Made by a program: the position numbers and the translations under genes
In this document: piece after piece, positions 25,376 through 34,568 of the stretch
Position numbering within the stretch: the stretch's first letter is position 1
How the letters are laid out: the number at the start of each line of letters is the position of its first letter
Assembly: GCA_045106475.1 (NCBI GenBank)
Contig: JBGCEO010000008.1
Coordinates: 1 to 64,000, forward strand
Source: Granulosicoccus sp045106475
GTDB taxonomy: Bacteria; Pseudomonadota; Gammaproteobacteria; Granulosicoccales; Granulosicoccaceae
Length of the DNA stretch: 64,000 bases
Direction of reading: 5' to 3'
The notes under the pieces: model-generated
The model's database searches: none
The model's input: the letters and a program-made list of their open reading frames with translations, nothing else
Told to the model about the DNA's origin: nothing

Positions 25376-26881
25376 GTGGAAGAGCTAACTAATTCTACAA
25401 ACGCCGCAAAGCTGGTTGGGTTATCTAACGCCGCGATTGGGGAGCTTGCAAAAGAAATAGAGGTGCCCCGATACGATCGATCAGCGCTCAAACCGGGGAT
25501 CGTACACATAGGGCTTGGTAACTTCCATCGGGCTCATCAGTCCTGGTATCTCCATAGACTGATGCAGACAGGCGCTGCTTTGGATTGGGCGATTATCGGT
25601 GCAGGCGTTCGGCAGGCCGATGCGCATACCCGGGAAAAGCTACTGTCTCAGGATTGTCTAAGCACACTGATCGAGCTTGATCCGACTGGCCGGTCGTTTG
25701 AAGTTACTGGATCAATGATCGATTTCCTGCCCGTTGAGAAAGACAATGCATCCCTGATCGACAAAATGTCCGACCCTTGCATCCGCATCGTCAGTCTGAC
25801 AGTCACTGAGGGAGGCTATTTCATAGATCCTGATACTGGAGGTCTGGATAGCGGGGACGCGCAAATTATTTACGATGCAGAACATCCGAGCAAACCTCGT
25901 ACGGCATTCGGTGCCATGGTGGCAGCGCTTAAAATCCGTCGAGACAATGGCCATTTGCCATTTACAGGGCAAAGCTGTGACAACCTTCAAGGCAATGGAG
26001 AGATTCTAGGTCGAACAGTGATAGGTCTTGCACGAATGAGTGACCCGGATCTTGCTCTGTGGATAGAAGCAAACATGACGTTTCCCAATTCCATGGTTGA
26101 TTGTATTGTTCCCGCGACAGGCTTGAAGGAGATAGCGCTCGCCAATAGTGCTGGTATTGACGATGAAGTCCCGGTAACACACGAAAACTTCAGGCAGTGG
26201 GTGATGGAGGACAATTTTTGTGCCGGCAGGCCTGACTGGAATGTGGTGGGTGCAACATTCAGAGATAGCATCCACGACTATGAAACGATGAAATTACGTA
26301 TCTTGAATGCCGGACACCAGGTACTTGCGAACGCCGGTGAATTGCTATCGGTTGATAGCATCTCAGCTTGCATGGCACATCCTTTGATATCAGCGCTTTT
26401 TCACAAGGTTGAGTCTGAGGAGATAGCTCCTCAGGTAAGCCCAGTGCCCGAGATGACGCCAGAGCAATACGTGGAGCTGATCGCAAAGCGTTTTAGCAAT
26501 CCGGAGATAGTAGATACAACGCGCCGCGTCGCCTTTGATGGTTCTTCTCGTCATGGCGGGTTTGTGTTGCCGATATTGCGCGATGCTCTAAAGGCAGGTG
26601 CGTCGGTTAAGGGGCTGGCGCTGGTAGAAGCCCTGTGGGCACGTATGTGCGAAGGTACGCGTGAGGATGGCAGCATTATCGAACCCAATGATCCGCACTG
26701 GGATTCTCTGCTGCAGGCTGCTAAAAGGGCGAAAGCAGAACCTCGCACTTGGATTGAGCAAAGGCACATCTATGCAGATCTAGATAAGGAATCATCTTTC
26801 CTTGAGCCATTCGAACACTACTTGTCGATAATTTATAGTGAGGGTACTGAAGCGGCGATAGAATCCTATCTAAAGACCTGA
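25376..26881 (+). CDS. Mannitol dehydrogenase-family polyol oxidoreductase
   Basis: A 501-aa long-chain polyol dehydrogenase oxidising a polyol such as mannitol, arabinitol or sorbitol to the ketose. The N-terminal Rossmann domain begins IVHIGLGNFHRAHQSWYLHRL. The family signature K-x4-N-x2-H is present as KLRILNAGH. It is the last gene of the operon and the likely first catabolic step after uptake. It starts with GTG; no in-frame ATG is close by. Confidence 0.92.
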   Translation: MEELTNSTNAAKLVGLSNAAIGELAKEIEVPRYDRSALKPGIVHIGLGNFHRAHQSWYLHRLMQTGAALDWAIIGAGVRQADAHTREKLLSQDCLSTLIELDPTGRSFEVTGSMIDFLPVEKDNASLIDKMSDPCIRIVSLTVTEGGYFIDPDTGGLDSGDAQIIYDAEHPSKPRTAFGAMVAALKIRRDNGHLPFTGQSCDNLQGNGEILGRTVIGLARMSDPDLALWIEANMTFPNSMVDCIVPATGLKEIALANSAGIDDEVPVTHENFRQWVMEDNFCAGRPDWNVVGATFRDSIHDYETMKLRILNAGHQVLANAGELLSVDSISACMAHPLISALFHKVESEEIAPQVSPVPEMTPEQYVELIAKRFSNPEIVDTTRRVAFDGSSRHGGFVLPILRDALKAGASVKGLALVEALWARMCEGTREDGSIIEPNDPHWDSLLQAAKRAKAEPRTWIEQRHIYADLDKESSFLEPFEHYLSIIYSEGTEAAIESYLKT

Positions 26882-26899
26882 CCAACAACGAGGTTGCCT

Positions 26900-27613
26900 C
26901 TAGTAGGGAATGTCGCTCCTGTACCGCCGGTGTTGAGTTCGCAGCGGAATCTCAACTACGCAGTCTGACCCTGTCATGAAAACCCTATCATGACGCACAT
27001 CAGGCACAATGTTTACACCGCCGGTAAAGCCGCCAAAAGCCGGTAACACGGCGTGATTTTTTCGAACCCAGAAAATGGGTGCACGCAGTCCAGTGCGTCG
27101 TGTATGGCTTATTCGCCAAGTGGGATGTAGATGACCACAAAGAACAAAGCCTCGTGAATCATCACCAGGGTCATGGCGTAATACAAAAGGTGGCTGCAAT
27201 TTTACGTTATCAAACCAGCTAACCCGACCATCAATTATTGATCGACCTTCTACCTTGTCATGGTTGCCTGCAACGATACTCATCGAGAGTTGAGGATGGT
27301 TGTCCAGAAGTGTGCTTAATGAAGTGAGCCACTTTTCATCATAGTGTGGGGCTGTGTGCATAAAATCACCCAGCACAGTCAAGTGTCTAGCCTCGGCCTT
27401 GTCGCATAGTTTAAAGAGGCGATGCAAAGATTGGTCGCTAATGCCATCTGGGATGGCAATTCCATGCCGTCCGAAAGTGTGTTCTTTGCCTGCATGCACA
27501 TCAGCCACAAATAGAGTTTGTTGCGCCGGCCAATAGATTGCACGTTCTGGATGTAGAAGCAGGGCTTCACCTGCACAGTCAATTTTCAGTGACTCGGATT
27601 CGAATGCATTCAT
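26900..27613 (-). CDS. pdeM: Ligase-associated DNA damage response endonuclease PdeM
   Basis: A 237-aa calcineurin-like metallophosphoesterase. Metal-binding blocks are VADVHAGKEHTFGRHGI, VLGDFMHT, AGNHD and LCGHLHP, in the order typical of PdeM. It lies 19 nt downstream of a helicase of the same repair set and is probably cotranscribed. The set usually also has an ATP-dependent DNA ligase and an exonuclease; neither is next to it here. Confidence 0.9.
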   Translation of the reverse strand: MNAFESESLKIDCAGEALLLHPERAIYWPAQQTLFVADVHAGKEHTFGRHGIAIPDGISDQSLHRLFKLCDKAEARHLTVLGDFMHTAPHYDEKWLTSLSTLLDNHPQLSMSIVAGNHDKVEGRSIIDGRVSWFDNVKLQPPFVLRHDPGDDSRGFVLCGHLHPTWRISHTRRTGLRAPIFWVRKNHAVLPAFGGFTGGVNIVPDVRHDRVFMTGSDCVVEIPLRTQHRRYRSDIPY

Positions 27614-27632
27614 GTTTGAACGTCAGCTAAGA

Positions 27633-30086
27633 TCACGTCAGTGTAGCGGTAGCTGCCTGCTCTAGATGTTCAAGCATGCTTTTTACTTGTTGTTGAAAAC
27701 TCTGCGACGATATCGTCTGGCTATTAAGGCTCTCGGCCCAGAGTGGAAACGATAGTGGAGTGAGAGAGTTTGGACGTTTAATGCACCAGGTGCGTTTTTT
27801 AAGTTGCTCGAGTGTGTGCGCCAGCCGTTTGAAATCAAGTTGTTGCTCCATTACTTCACGGCGAGCCTGGTCGAGAAGCAAGTTGTGCTGATCGTAGTTC
27901 TCGAGCACATCGAATATCAAGCTGCTGCTTACCTGAATCTGTTTGGTAGTCTTGGGACTTCCCGGATAGCCATCAAAAACCAGACCTGCAATTCTTGCAA
28001 TATCTCTAAAACGTCTTCTGGCGATTTCACCTGAATTGTTGGAGCGCAGTATGTCTTCCAGTAGACCGGCAGGTGTGAACAGGCGTTTTAGCTCGCGCAT
28101 ATTAACGCTCATCTTATCAGGGCATTGAAGCTCAAAACCATAGTCATTTATTTGTAAAGTGAGCGTCATGGGTTTCTTGGCCGTGAGGCGCGATGCAATT
28201 ACCATGGCGAGTCCTTCGTGGGCCAGGCGCCCTGCAAAGGGATAGAAAAAAAGACTGTGTCCCTCGCTCGTAGTAATCGACTCGATCAGAAAATCATCCG
28301 GTCCTGGAAGTAATGACCACTGCTGTTGCAGTTTTAGTGTGTCATCGATGCATTCAAGTTCGGCTGCACGTGTTTTGCCATCTTGCCAGGCACGCAGGGT
28401 TTCCTGAACACAATCTGCCAGTTCGCTTGTTATTGGAAGTTGTGTGCCCCACCAGTGCGGAACTACTCGACTTTTGCGTTTTGCTTTTCGCACGTAGGCT
28501 GTCATGTCTTTTACGCGTACAAGCTCTAGCTGCCTGCCCGCAAATTGAAAGCTATCACCGATGTTCAAACGGGCGATAAAGCTCTCTTCAGTCGACCCCA
28601 GACGTTTACCACCTTGAAAGGCCACATTTATCTGCGAGTCGCTTGAAATTGTGCCGATTGCCATTCTGTGTCGTTGCTGTACCTGCTGGTTCATGACACG
28701 ATATACACCTGCAACCTTAAGCACCTTGCGATACTGTGGGTAGCCCTGCAACGCTTGACCACCGCGAGTTATAAAATCCATCACCCATTGCCATTGTTCA
28801 TCACTGAGCTGCTCAAAAGCATCTGTGTCGCGCACTTCGGCCAGCATCGCATTCTCGATGAATCCACTGCCCATTGCGATCGTAACCAAATGTTGGCAAA
28901 GCACATCCAGAGATAGCCTGGGTGGCAGACGCGCTTCGATTCGGCCTTGAGATAGGGCGGTTCTTACGGCTGCAATTTCGACCAGCTCCAGAGCATTGGT
29001 GGGCACACACAGGATGCGTGACGTTGCTCCTGGTCGATGACCGCTTCTGCCAGCTCTTTGCAATAGTCTGGCTACGCCCTTGGGGCTGCCAACTTGTAAA
29101 ACCTGATCAACAGGACTGAAATCCACACCTAGATCCAGCGAGGAGGTACAGACAACGCAGCTTAGTGATCCGTTGCGTAAACGATCTTCTATGCTTGTTC
29201 TTAGCTTGCGATCCAGCGAACCGTGGTGTAGTGCCAGTGTATGCAGCCAATCGGGTCGAGCATCGAGTAGGGCTCTAAACCAAAGCTCAGCTTGTGAGCG
29301 AGTATTGGTGAACAGAAGGGTTGTACCGGCCTCGTCAATTGCCTGAATAACGGGATCGAGCAATTGGAGGCCCAGATGCCCCGACCACTTGAAGCGTGCA
29401 TCGCCCTTGGGAAGAACACTATCTACAACCACTTCCCGCGGCACGATGCCTTGAATTATCTCCCCGGTCCTGCCTGGCCCAAGTAGCGTTCTCATGGATT
29501 GATCCAGGTTAGCGAGCGTTGCGGAAACACCCCAGATCCGAAGTGATGCACAGAGGTTTTTCAGCCGGCTCAGACACAGCTGTAACTGAACACCTCGTTT
29601 GCTTCCCATCAGTTCGTGCCATTCATCGACGATGATGGTGTCCACATTACCCAGGCCTATTTCTGCACCCGGGTAACTGAGCATGACCGAGAGGCTCTCT
29701 GGTGTGGTCACCAGGGCAAAAGGAGGTGCTTTTCTCTGTGCTGCCCGCCTGCTGCCAGACGTGTCACCTGTTCTGATATCAACTGTTATGGGGGCACCGA
29801 GCGCTTTGGCTGCCGCGCTGAGGTTGTTGTGAGTGTCTGCGGCAAGCGCCCTGAGTGGGGTAATCCATAACACTGTCAATGAATCGGGAGGCGTGTCATT
29901 TTGTAAGGCCGACTGCAAGGGGCCGAGCCAGGCTGCCAGTGTTTTGCCACTGCCTGTTGGAGAATGAATCAGGCCTGATTTGCCTGCATGCCAGGCATTC
30001 CAGGCGTCTTTCTGAAAATCAAAAACAGTCCAGTTGTTGGTTTGGAACCACTGCTCAGTTACTGCTATCGCTTGTTCGAGGTTCAT
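27633..30086 (-). CDS. Ligase-associated DNA damage response DEXH-box helicase (Lhr-like)
   Basis: An 817-aa superfamily 2 helicase of the Lhr core type. It has Walker A SPTGSGKTLAAW, the TTPESLSVML motif, Walker B as VDEWHEL, SATLANLDQ (motif III) and QRAGRSGHRPG (motif VI). The C-terminal half carries the winged-helix and Lhr-specific domains. The size matches the short Lhr form encoded with pdeM, not full-length E. coli Lhr. It is the first gene of a two-gene operon with pdeM. Confidence 0.92.
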   Translation of the reverse strand: MNLEQAIAVTEQWFQTNNWTVFDFQKDAWNAWHAGKSGLIHSPTGSGKTLAAWLGPLQSALQNDTPPDSLTVLWITPLRALAADTHNNLSAAAKALGAPITVDIRTGDTSGSRRAAQRKAPPFALVTTPESLSVMLSYPGAEIGLGNVDTIIVDEWHELMGSKRGVQLQLCLSRLKNLCASLRIWGVSATLANLDQSMRTLLGPGRTGEIIQGIVPREVVVDSVLPKGDARFKWSGHLGLQLLDPVIQAIDEAGTTLLFTNTRSQAELWFRALLDARPDWLHTLALHHGSLDRKLRTSIEDRLRNGSLSCVVCTSSLDLGVDFSPVDQVLQVGSPKGVARLLQRAGRSGHRPGATSRILCVPTNALELVEIAAVRTALSQGRIEARLPPRLSLDVLCQHLVTIAMGSGFIENAMLAEVRDTDAFEQLSDEQWQWVMDFITRGGQALQGYPQYRKVLKVAGVYRVMNQQVQQRHRMAIGTISSDSQINVAFQGGKRLGSTEESFIARLNIGDSFQFAGRQLELVRVKDMTAYVRKAKRKSRVVPHWWGTQLPITSELADCVQETLRAWQDGKTRAAELECIDDTLKLQQQWSLLPGPDDFLIESITTSEGHSLFFYPFAGRLAHEGLAMVIASRLTAKKPMTLTLQINDYGFELQCPDKMSVNMRELKRLFTPAGLLEDILRSNNSGEIARRRFRDIARIAGLVFDGYPGSPKTTKQIQVSSSLIFDVLENYDQHNLLLDQARREVMEQQLDFKRLAHTLEQLKKRTWCIKRPNSLTPLSFPLWAESLNSQTISSQSFQQQVKSMLEHLEQAATATLT

Positions 30087-30316
30087 GGTTATAGAGTTGA
30101 ATCACAATCACAGTTTGCCAGCTTTTGAGAAACACGTCCGTGAAGTGATGTGATCGTTGGCAGGATTTGTAGTGCCGGTGCTAATACATCTCGATATTGG
30201 CCGACATCTCTGCTTGAACATTGAATTTCAAGGCTAGCTGTCCAGGATTGGGGCGGTTGGATCGTGGTTGGATCGTAAAGGTTTCAAATGTAGCATTTGA
30301 ATCGGTAACAGAAAAA

Positions 30317-32032
30317 ATGGATTACTGCATTGTGCAGACGAAGGCACAACATACGCGATACGCTAATATTGCCTCTCTGGTTTCCGATTGGCATTGGGAA
30401 TTGGACAAGGATCTTTGCTACGTCTTTCACGCAGGAGCACGCGCACCGCTGACGGCATTAAGCCATGAAACCCTTATGGGCGAAAGTCGTATCGATAGTT
30501 TGAATCTGGCGATGAAGCCCAATGCTGGCTTGATAGAGCATAATCGCCTGCTACTATCCCGGTTGCCGATCAATATGACCGTTTTCCTCGAACGAGCCGA
30601 GACGGATGTGGTCATCGTACAAATTGTCGCTGAGCCTATCCATGATGAACAAGGCCTGTTTCAGGGCTACTATGGCTGCGGACGGGATGTGACGCAGCGT
30701 GCTCGCATGGAACACCAACTTGAGTATTTAGCCAATCACGATGATTTAACCGGCCTGTTTAATCGGCGTGTATTTCAATCCAGGCTACAAAAGCTGCAGA
30801 AATTTGTAAAAAAAACGGATTACGAATTTTCTTTGTGTGTGTTGGATCTGGATCGATTTAAAGTAGTTAACGATTCGGCAGGCCACTCTGCAGGGGATCA
30901 ACTTCTTATTGATCTAGTCGCCCAGCTTGAAGGTTTTATGATGCCTGGCGAAACTCTTGCTCGCATGGGTGGTGACGAATTTAGCATGCTGCTCGAGAGT
31001 CCAGTGCACGAGGCGGCACAGCGTGCAAGAACCATGATCGACGCTATCTCGAACTATCAGTTTGAATGGGATGGACGGTCGTATTCGGTTGGTATGTCTA
31101 TAGGTATCGCTGCGATCAAGCACACGGAAGAAGACGATGTCAGTTGGCTCGATCTAGCCGACAGTGCTTGCTATGCTGCAAAAGACAACGGGCGCAACAG
31201 ATGTGTAGTGTTTGAACGCGATAGCGAGGACTATCTTCTCTATCGCGCAGAATTGCAACAACTCGAGGTTATCAAGGAAGCATTAAAAGCTAATCGATTG
31301 CGGTTGCTGATGCAAAGTATCGAACCTAGCAACGACCTGCCGGCAAGACCTCGCTATGAAATTCTGCTCAGGTTAGAGAGCGAGTTTGGCGAGTTCATGT
31401 CACCTGATACGTTTATTCCTGTGGCTGAGCGATTCCATATCATGCAGGACCTTGATATTTGGGTGCTCAATCGATGTTTGTGTATTCTTGAGAGCTTCCG
31501 TGTGGCTGACAAGGAGATTTCATTGTCGGTTAACTTATCCGGCAATAGCTTAAGCGATCAAAGTGCGCTTGATCGTATTGTTGATATCGTTCAGCAGGCA
31601 CAATTGCCAAGGCATTTGTTGTGCTTCGAAATTACAGAAAGTGCTGCTATCGATAATATAGACAGGGTCGTACTGTTTATAAATCGTCTAAAGGATATGG
31701 GTGTTCAGTTTGCACTGGATGATTTCGGCGCAGGTCTATCGTCCTTTGGTTACATCAAATCTCTACCAATCGACTATGTAAAAATTGATGGTTACTTTAT
31801 TCGCAATATAAGAAGTGATCTCACTAATCGTGCTATCACGGCTGCCTTCGTAAAGCTTAGTCGTGACCTAGGTATCCAAACTGTAGCGGAGTGTGTGGAA
31901 GATAAAGCTACACGGCGTCTTGTTTGCGATTTAGGCATTGATTTCGTTCAGGGGTTTGGTGTTGCCAGACCCCTGGATGTTGATGTGGTGCAGAAACAGT
32001 CGACAGCCAATCCAGATAATAAAGCGGCTTGA
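30317..32032 (+). CDS. PAS-GGDEF-EAL cyclic-di-GMP protein
   Basis: A 571-aa cytoplasmic signalling protein with a degenerate N-terminal PAS sensor (about 20-125, ending GYYGCGRDVTQR), a GGDEF domain with intact MGGDEF (about 217-222) and an EAL domain. The position usually holding the RxxD inhibitory site reads MPGE, so product inhibition is probably lost. In the EAL domain the motif is EILLR instead of EALLR, with NLSGNS, EITES, DDFGAG and KIDGYF intact, so phosphodiesterase activity is plausible. An upstream TTG at 30221 would add 32 residues; the ATG is preferred. It stands alone, facing away from the helicase. Confidence 0.93.
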   Translation: MDYCIVQTKAQHTRYANIASLVSDWHWELDKDLCYVFHAGARAPLTALSHETLMGESRIDSLNLAMKPNAGLIEHNRLLLSRLPINMTVFLERAETDVVIVQIVAEPIHDEQGLFQGYYGCGRDVTQRARMEHQLEYLANHDDLTGLFNRRVFQSRLQKLQKFVKKTDYEFSLCVLDLDRFKVVNDSAGHSAGDQLLIDLVAQLEGFMMPGETLARMGGDEFSMLLESPVHEAAQRARTMIDAISNYQFEWDGRSYSVGMSIGIAAIKHTEEDDVSWLDLADSACYAAKDNGRNRCVVFERDSEDYLLYRAELQQLEVIKEALKANRLRLLMQSIEPSNDLPARPRYEILLRLESEFGEFMSPDTFIPVAERFHIMQDLDIWVLNRCLCILESFRVADKEISLSVNLSGNSLSDQSALDRIVDIVQQAQLPRHLLCFEITESAAIDNIDRVVLFINRLKDMGVQFALDDFGAGLSSFGYIKSLPIDYVKIDGYFIRNIRSDLTNRAITAAFVKLSRDLGIQTVAECVEDKATRRLVCDLGIDFVQGFGVARPLDVDVVQKQSTANPDNKAA

Positions 32033-32077
32033 AAATAGTCGCAGCGCCATTCATTGCGCGTTGTAAATGCTTAGGGT

Positions 32078-32878
32078 TCACAAAAGAGAGAGTAAGTCAC
32101 GCAGCTCTGATTTTATGCATCCAAGTGAACGGTCGTCGCTTAGGCGATGGTCGGCTTTATGTAGCAAAGTGAGCTGTGCATGGGAGTGCACAATTCTATC
32201 CATGAGTCTGATTGACAGAGAGAAGGGGACGTCGATGTCTGATGTGCCATGCAGTAAGCGGATGGGGCAAGACAAATTTGCCAAATCATCGCTGCTCAGC
32301 AGTGACAAGTCCTTACCGCTATCGAGAAGCGCCTGCGTAATCGGGAAAGGTGATTCGTAGGCGCTGGGCAAGGACACAATCTGATCCTGCTGCAGGTCCC
32401 AAGTGTCAGCCGGAGTTAGTTTGGGCACAACCAATTCTTGCAAAAAGTCAGGAGCAGCTGCCAATAACACTAACCCGATAACCTGGGATGGTCGGTGAAG
32501 AGCAGCTAACGTCGCCAGCCAGGCACCCATGGAAGAGCCAATAATGACTACGGGGTGTTTGTAAACATCCAGCAGTTTTGTTGTATCTGCAAGCCAATCA
32601 TGAAGCGTGAATGCCTCTGCATCACCTTCTGATTCGCCATGTCCTCGATAATCGAAACGCATGAACGGCCAGTTGTTTTGGGTACAGAATTCAGCCAATT
32701 CCTGCGCTTTCGTCCCGCGCATGTTGGAATGAAAACCACCACAGAATAAAATCAGCGGCGGGCGCTCGATTGCGGGATTTTCTAACAGGCTGGCTGCCAG
32801 TGGGTTGGGGCGAAAGGCAATTCGATGATGCGCAGAGTTTAGGTAGCAGACTCCGTCTGCGTTGATCTCGTTGTTCAT
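32078..32878 (-). CDS. Alpha/beta hydrolase
   Basis: A 266-aa serine hydrolase without signal peptide. The nucleophile elbow is GSSMGA, the oxyanion region CGGFHSNM and the FDYRGHGESEGD segment precedes it. The acid is likely in HGTSDIDVP and the His in LLHKADHRL. It resembles the ABHD10/short-chain thioesterase-like group. The start is 18 nt from the start of the divergent HAD gene, so they share one very short promoter region. The substrate is unknown. Confidence 0.85.
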   Translation of the reverse strand: MNNEINADGVCYLNSAHHRIAFRPNPLAASLLENPAIERPPLILFCGGFHSNMRGTKAQELAEFCTQNNWPFMRFDYRGHGESEGDAEAFTLHDWLADTTKLLDVYKHPVVIIGSSMGAWLATLAALHRPSQVIGLVLLAAAPDFLQELVVPKLTPADTWDLQQDQIVSLPSAYESPFPITQALLDSGKDLSLLSSDDLANLSCPIRLLHGTSDIDVPFSLSIRLMDRIVHSHAQLTLLHKADHRLSDDRSLGCIKSELRDLLSLL

Positions 32879-32896
32879 TGACGAAGTATAACGTGA

Positions 32897-33643
32897 ATGA
32901 AAGAATCAACTGCAAACAGCAATAGAACACCTGGCATGTCTCAAGCAACTCGCTCACTGGAGCAAATTCAGGCAATATCATTTGATCTGGATGATACTCT
33001 TTGGCACTGCGCACCAGCCATAGAGAATGCCGAACGGGCTTTGTACGAGTGGCACAAACGCGTTACACCCAGATTGGCGCAAGCTCACACCCCAGAAACT
33101 TTACTGGCGTATAGAAATCTTTTTCGGTCTCAGCATCCTCAGTTACAAAATTGTGTAACTGAGATGCGTCTGGCTGGTCTAAGAGCTCTCCTACAGCAAT
33201 TTGATTATCCTCAGTCTTTGGCTGAGGAGGGATTTGCCGTTTTTTATAGAGCACGCAGTGAAGTTCAACTCTACACCGGCGCCTTAGAACTATTGAATAC
33301 ATTGGGTAAACGCTACCGCCTGGCTGCAATTACCAACGGCAATGCAGATTTGGAATACATCGGGATAGCAGATCATTTTGAGCAGATTTATTCGGCAAAT
33401 CTGAACATGCGCCCCAAACCTGACGCGCATATGTTTGATCATTGTCTTGCAGCGCTTGATCTTCCTGCTGAGAAGCTGCTCCACATTGGTGACAACCCGG
33501 TGACAGACATATCCGGTGGTCATAACGCTGGTGTGCAGACCTTGTGGTTTAATCAGTTTGGAGAGCTCTGGCCTGAGCATCTAGTCAGGCCACACTACGA
33601 AGTTCAAGCCTTAGCAGGAATTATTGCGTTGTTTGATGGATAA
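32897..33643 (+). CDS. HAD-superfamily phosphatase (YigB-like)
   Basis: A 248-aa haloacid-dehalogenase phosphatase. Motif I is FDLDDTLW, motif II TNGN, motif III the Lys in RPKPDAHMF and motif IV GDNPVTDI. A helical cap lies between motifs I and II. YigB-type enzymes hydrolyse FMN and other small phosphates. A second ATG at 32936 would shorten the N terminus by 13 residues and leave more room for a promoter. The aminotransferase gene follows closely. Confidence 0.88.
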   Translation: MKESTANSNRTPGMSQATRSLEQIQAISFDLDDTLWHCAPAIENAERALYEWHKRVTPRLAQAHTPETLLAYRNLFRSQHPQLQNCVTEMRLAGLRALLQQFDYPQSLAEEGFAVFYRARSEVQLYTGALELLNTLGKRYRLAAITNGNADLEYIGIADHFEQIYSANLNMRPKPDAHMFDHCLAALDLPAEKLLHIGDNPVTDISGGHNAGVQTLWFNQFGELWPEHLVRPHYEVQALAGIIALFDG

Positions 33644-33674
33644 TACCCATCAAATTGACTGGACTGACCCACTG

Positions 33675-34532
33675 ATGAGCCGAACCTTTTATGTTAATGG
33701 CGATTTTGTCGCTGAAGAGAACGCCAAAATCTCAGTTCTTGATCGGGGTTTTTTGTTTGCTGATGCCGTGTACGAAGTGTCCACGATACTTAATGGTAAA
33801 TTGATCGACAACGCTGCCCATTTAAAACGGCTTGCTCGCTCTTTATCTGAATTATCAATGGCGCCGCCCTGTAGTGATGATGAGATTTTGGCAGCACAGG
33901 AACAGTTGCTCAAACTCAATGGCGTGGAAGAGGGGCTACTCTATCTTCAGGTGTCGCGAGGCGCAGCCGACAGAGACTTTGCGTATCCGCAAAATGCCCG
34001 CTCATCTCTGGTCATGTTCACCCAAAAGAAGAGTCTGCTCGATTCTGCACTGGCCAAACAAGGTATGCATATTATTTCCATACCGGATTTGCGCTGGAAA
34101 CGACGTGATATAAAAACTGTTGGCCTGCTCGCACCCAGTATGGGTAAGCAGGCGGCTGTTGATGCAGGTGTGCATGACGCCTGGATGGTGGAAGACGGAC
34201 TCGTTACCGAGGGCACCTCTAATAATGCATATATCGTAACTGTTGACAAAGTTATACAAACTCGACAGTTGGGACATGAGATCCTTAGCGGGATTACACG
34301 TCAGGCAGTATTAAAGTTTGCTCGAACCGCTGGCTACACCGTCGTTGAAGAACCCTTCACGATAGAAGCAGCACGACAGGCCAGTGAGGCGTTTATTACC
34401 AGCGCATCGTCATTCGTCATGCCGGTTGTGAATATCGATGGAGTGGCCCTTGGAGATGGCAGCCCCGGGCCTGTAAGCACTCAATTGCGCAAAATCTACA
34501 TTGAAACTGCACTGGAACATCAAGACTTGTAG
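33675..34532 (+). CDS. dat: D-amino-acid aminotransferase (class IV PLP enzyme)
   Basis: A 285-aa fold-type IV transaminase that interconverts D-amino acids and 2-oxoacids (D-Ala/D-Glu). The N-terminal block is VLDRGFLFADAVYEV. The PLP lysine lies in RRDIKTVGLLAPS, and the phosphate-binding segment is VTEGTSNNAY. The start at 33675 agrees with the family length; an ATG at 33636 that overlaps the HAD stop (ATGGATAA) would add 13 residues. Branched-chain or aminodeoxychorismate relatives exist, but the RGAADRDFAYP region fits Dat. Confidence 0.85.
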   Translation: MSRTFYVNGDFVAEENAKISVLDRGFLFADAVYEVSTILNGKLIDNAAHLKRLARSLSELSMAPPCSDDEILAAQEQLLKLNGVEEGLLYLQVSRGAADRDFAYPQNARSSLVMFTQKKSLLDSALAKQGMHIISIPDLRWKRRDIKTVGLLAPSMGKQAAVDAGVHDAWMVEDGLVTEGTSNNAYIVTVDKVIQTRQLGHEILSGITRQAVLKFARTAGYTVVEEPFTIEAARQASEAFITSASSFVMPVVNIDGVALGDGSPGPVSTQLRKIYIETALEHQDL

Positions 34533-34568
34533 TTTGTCCGACCTTTTTCACTGCGAGCAAAGGATGCT

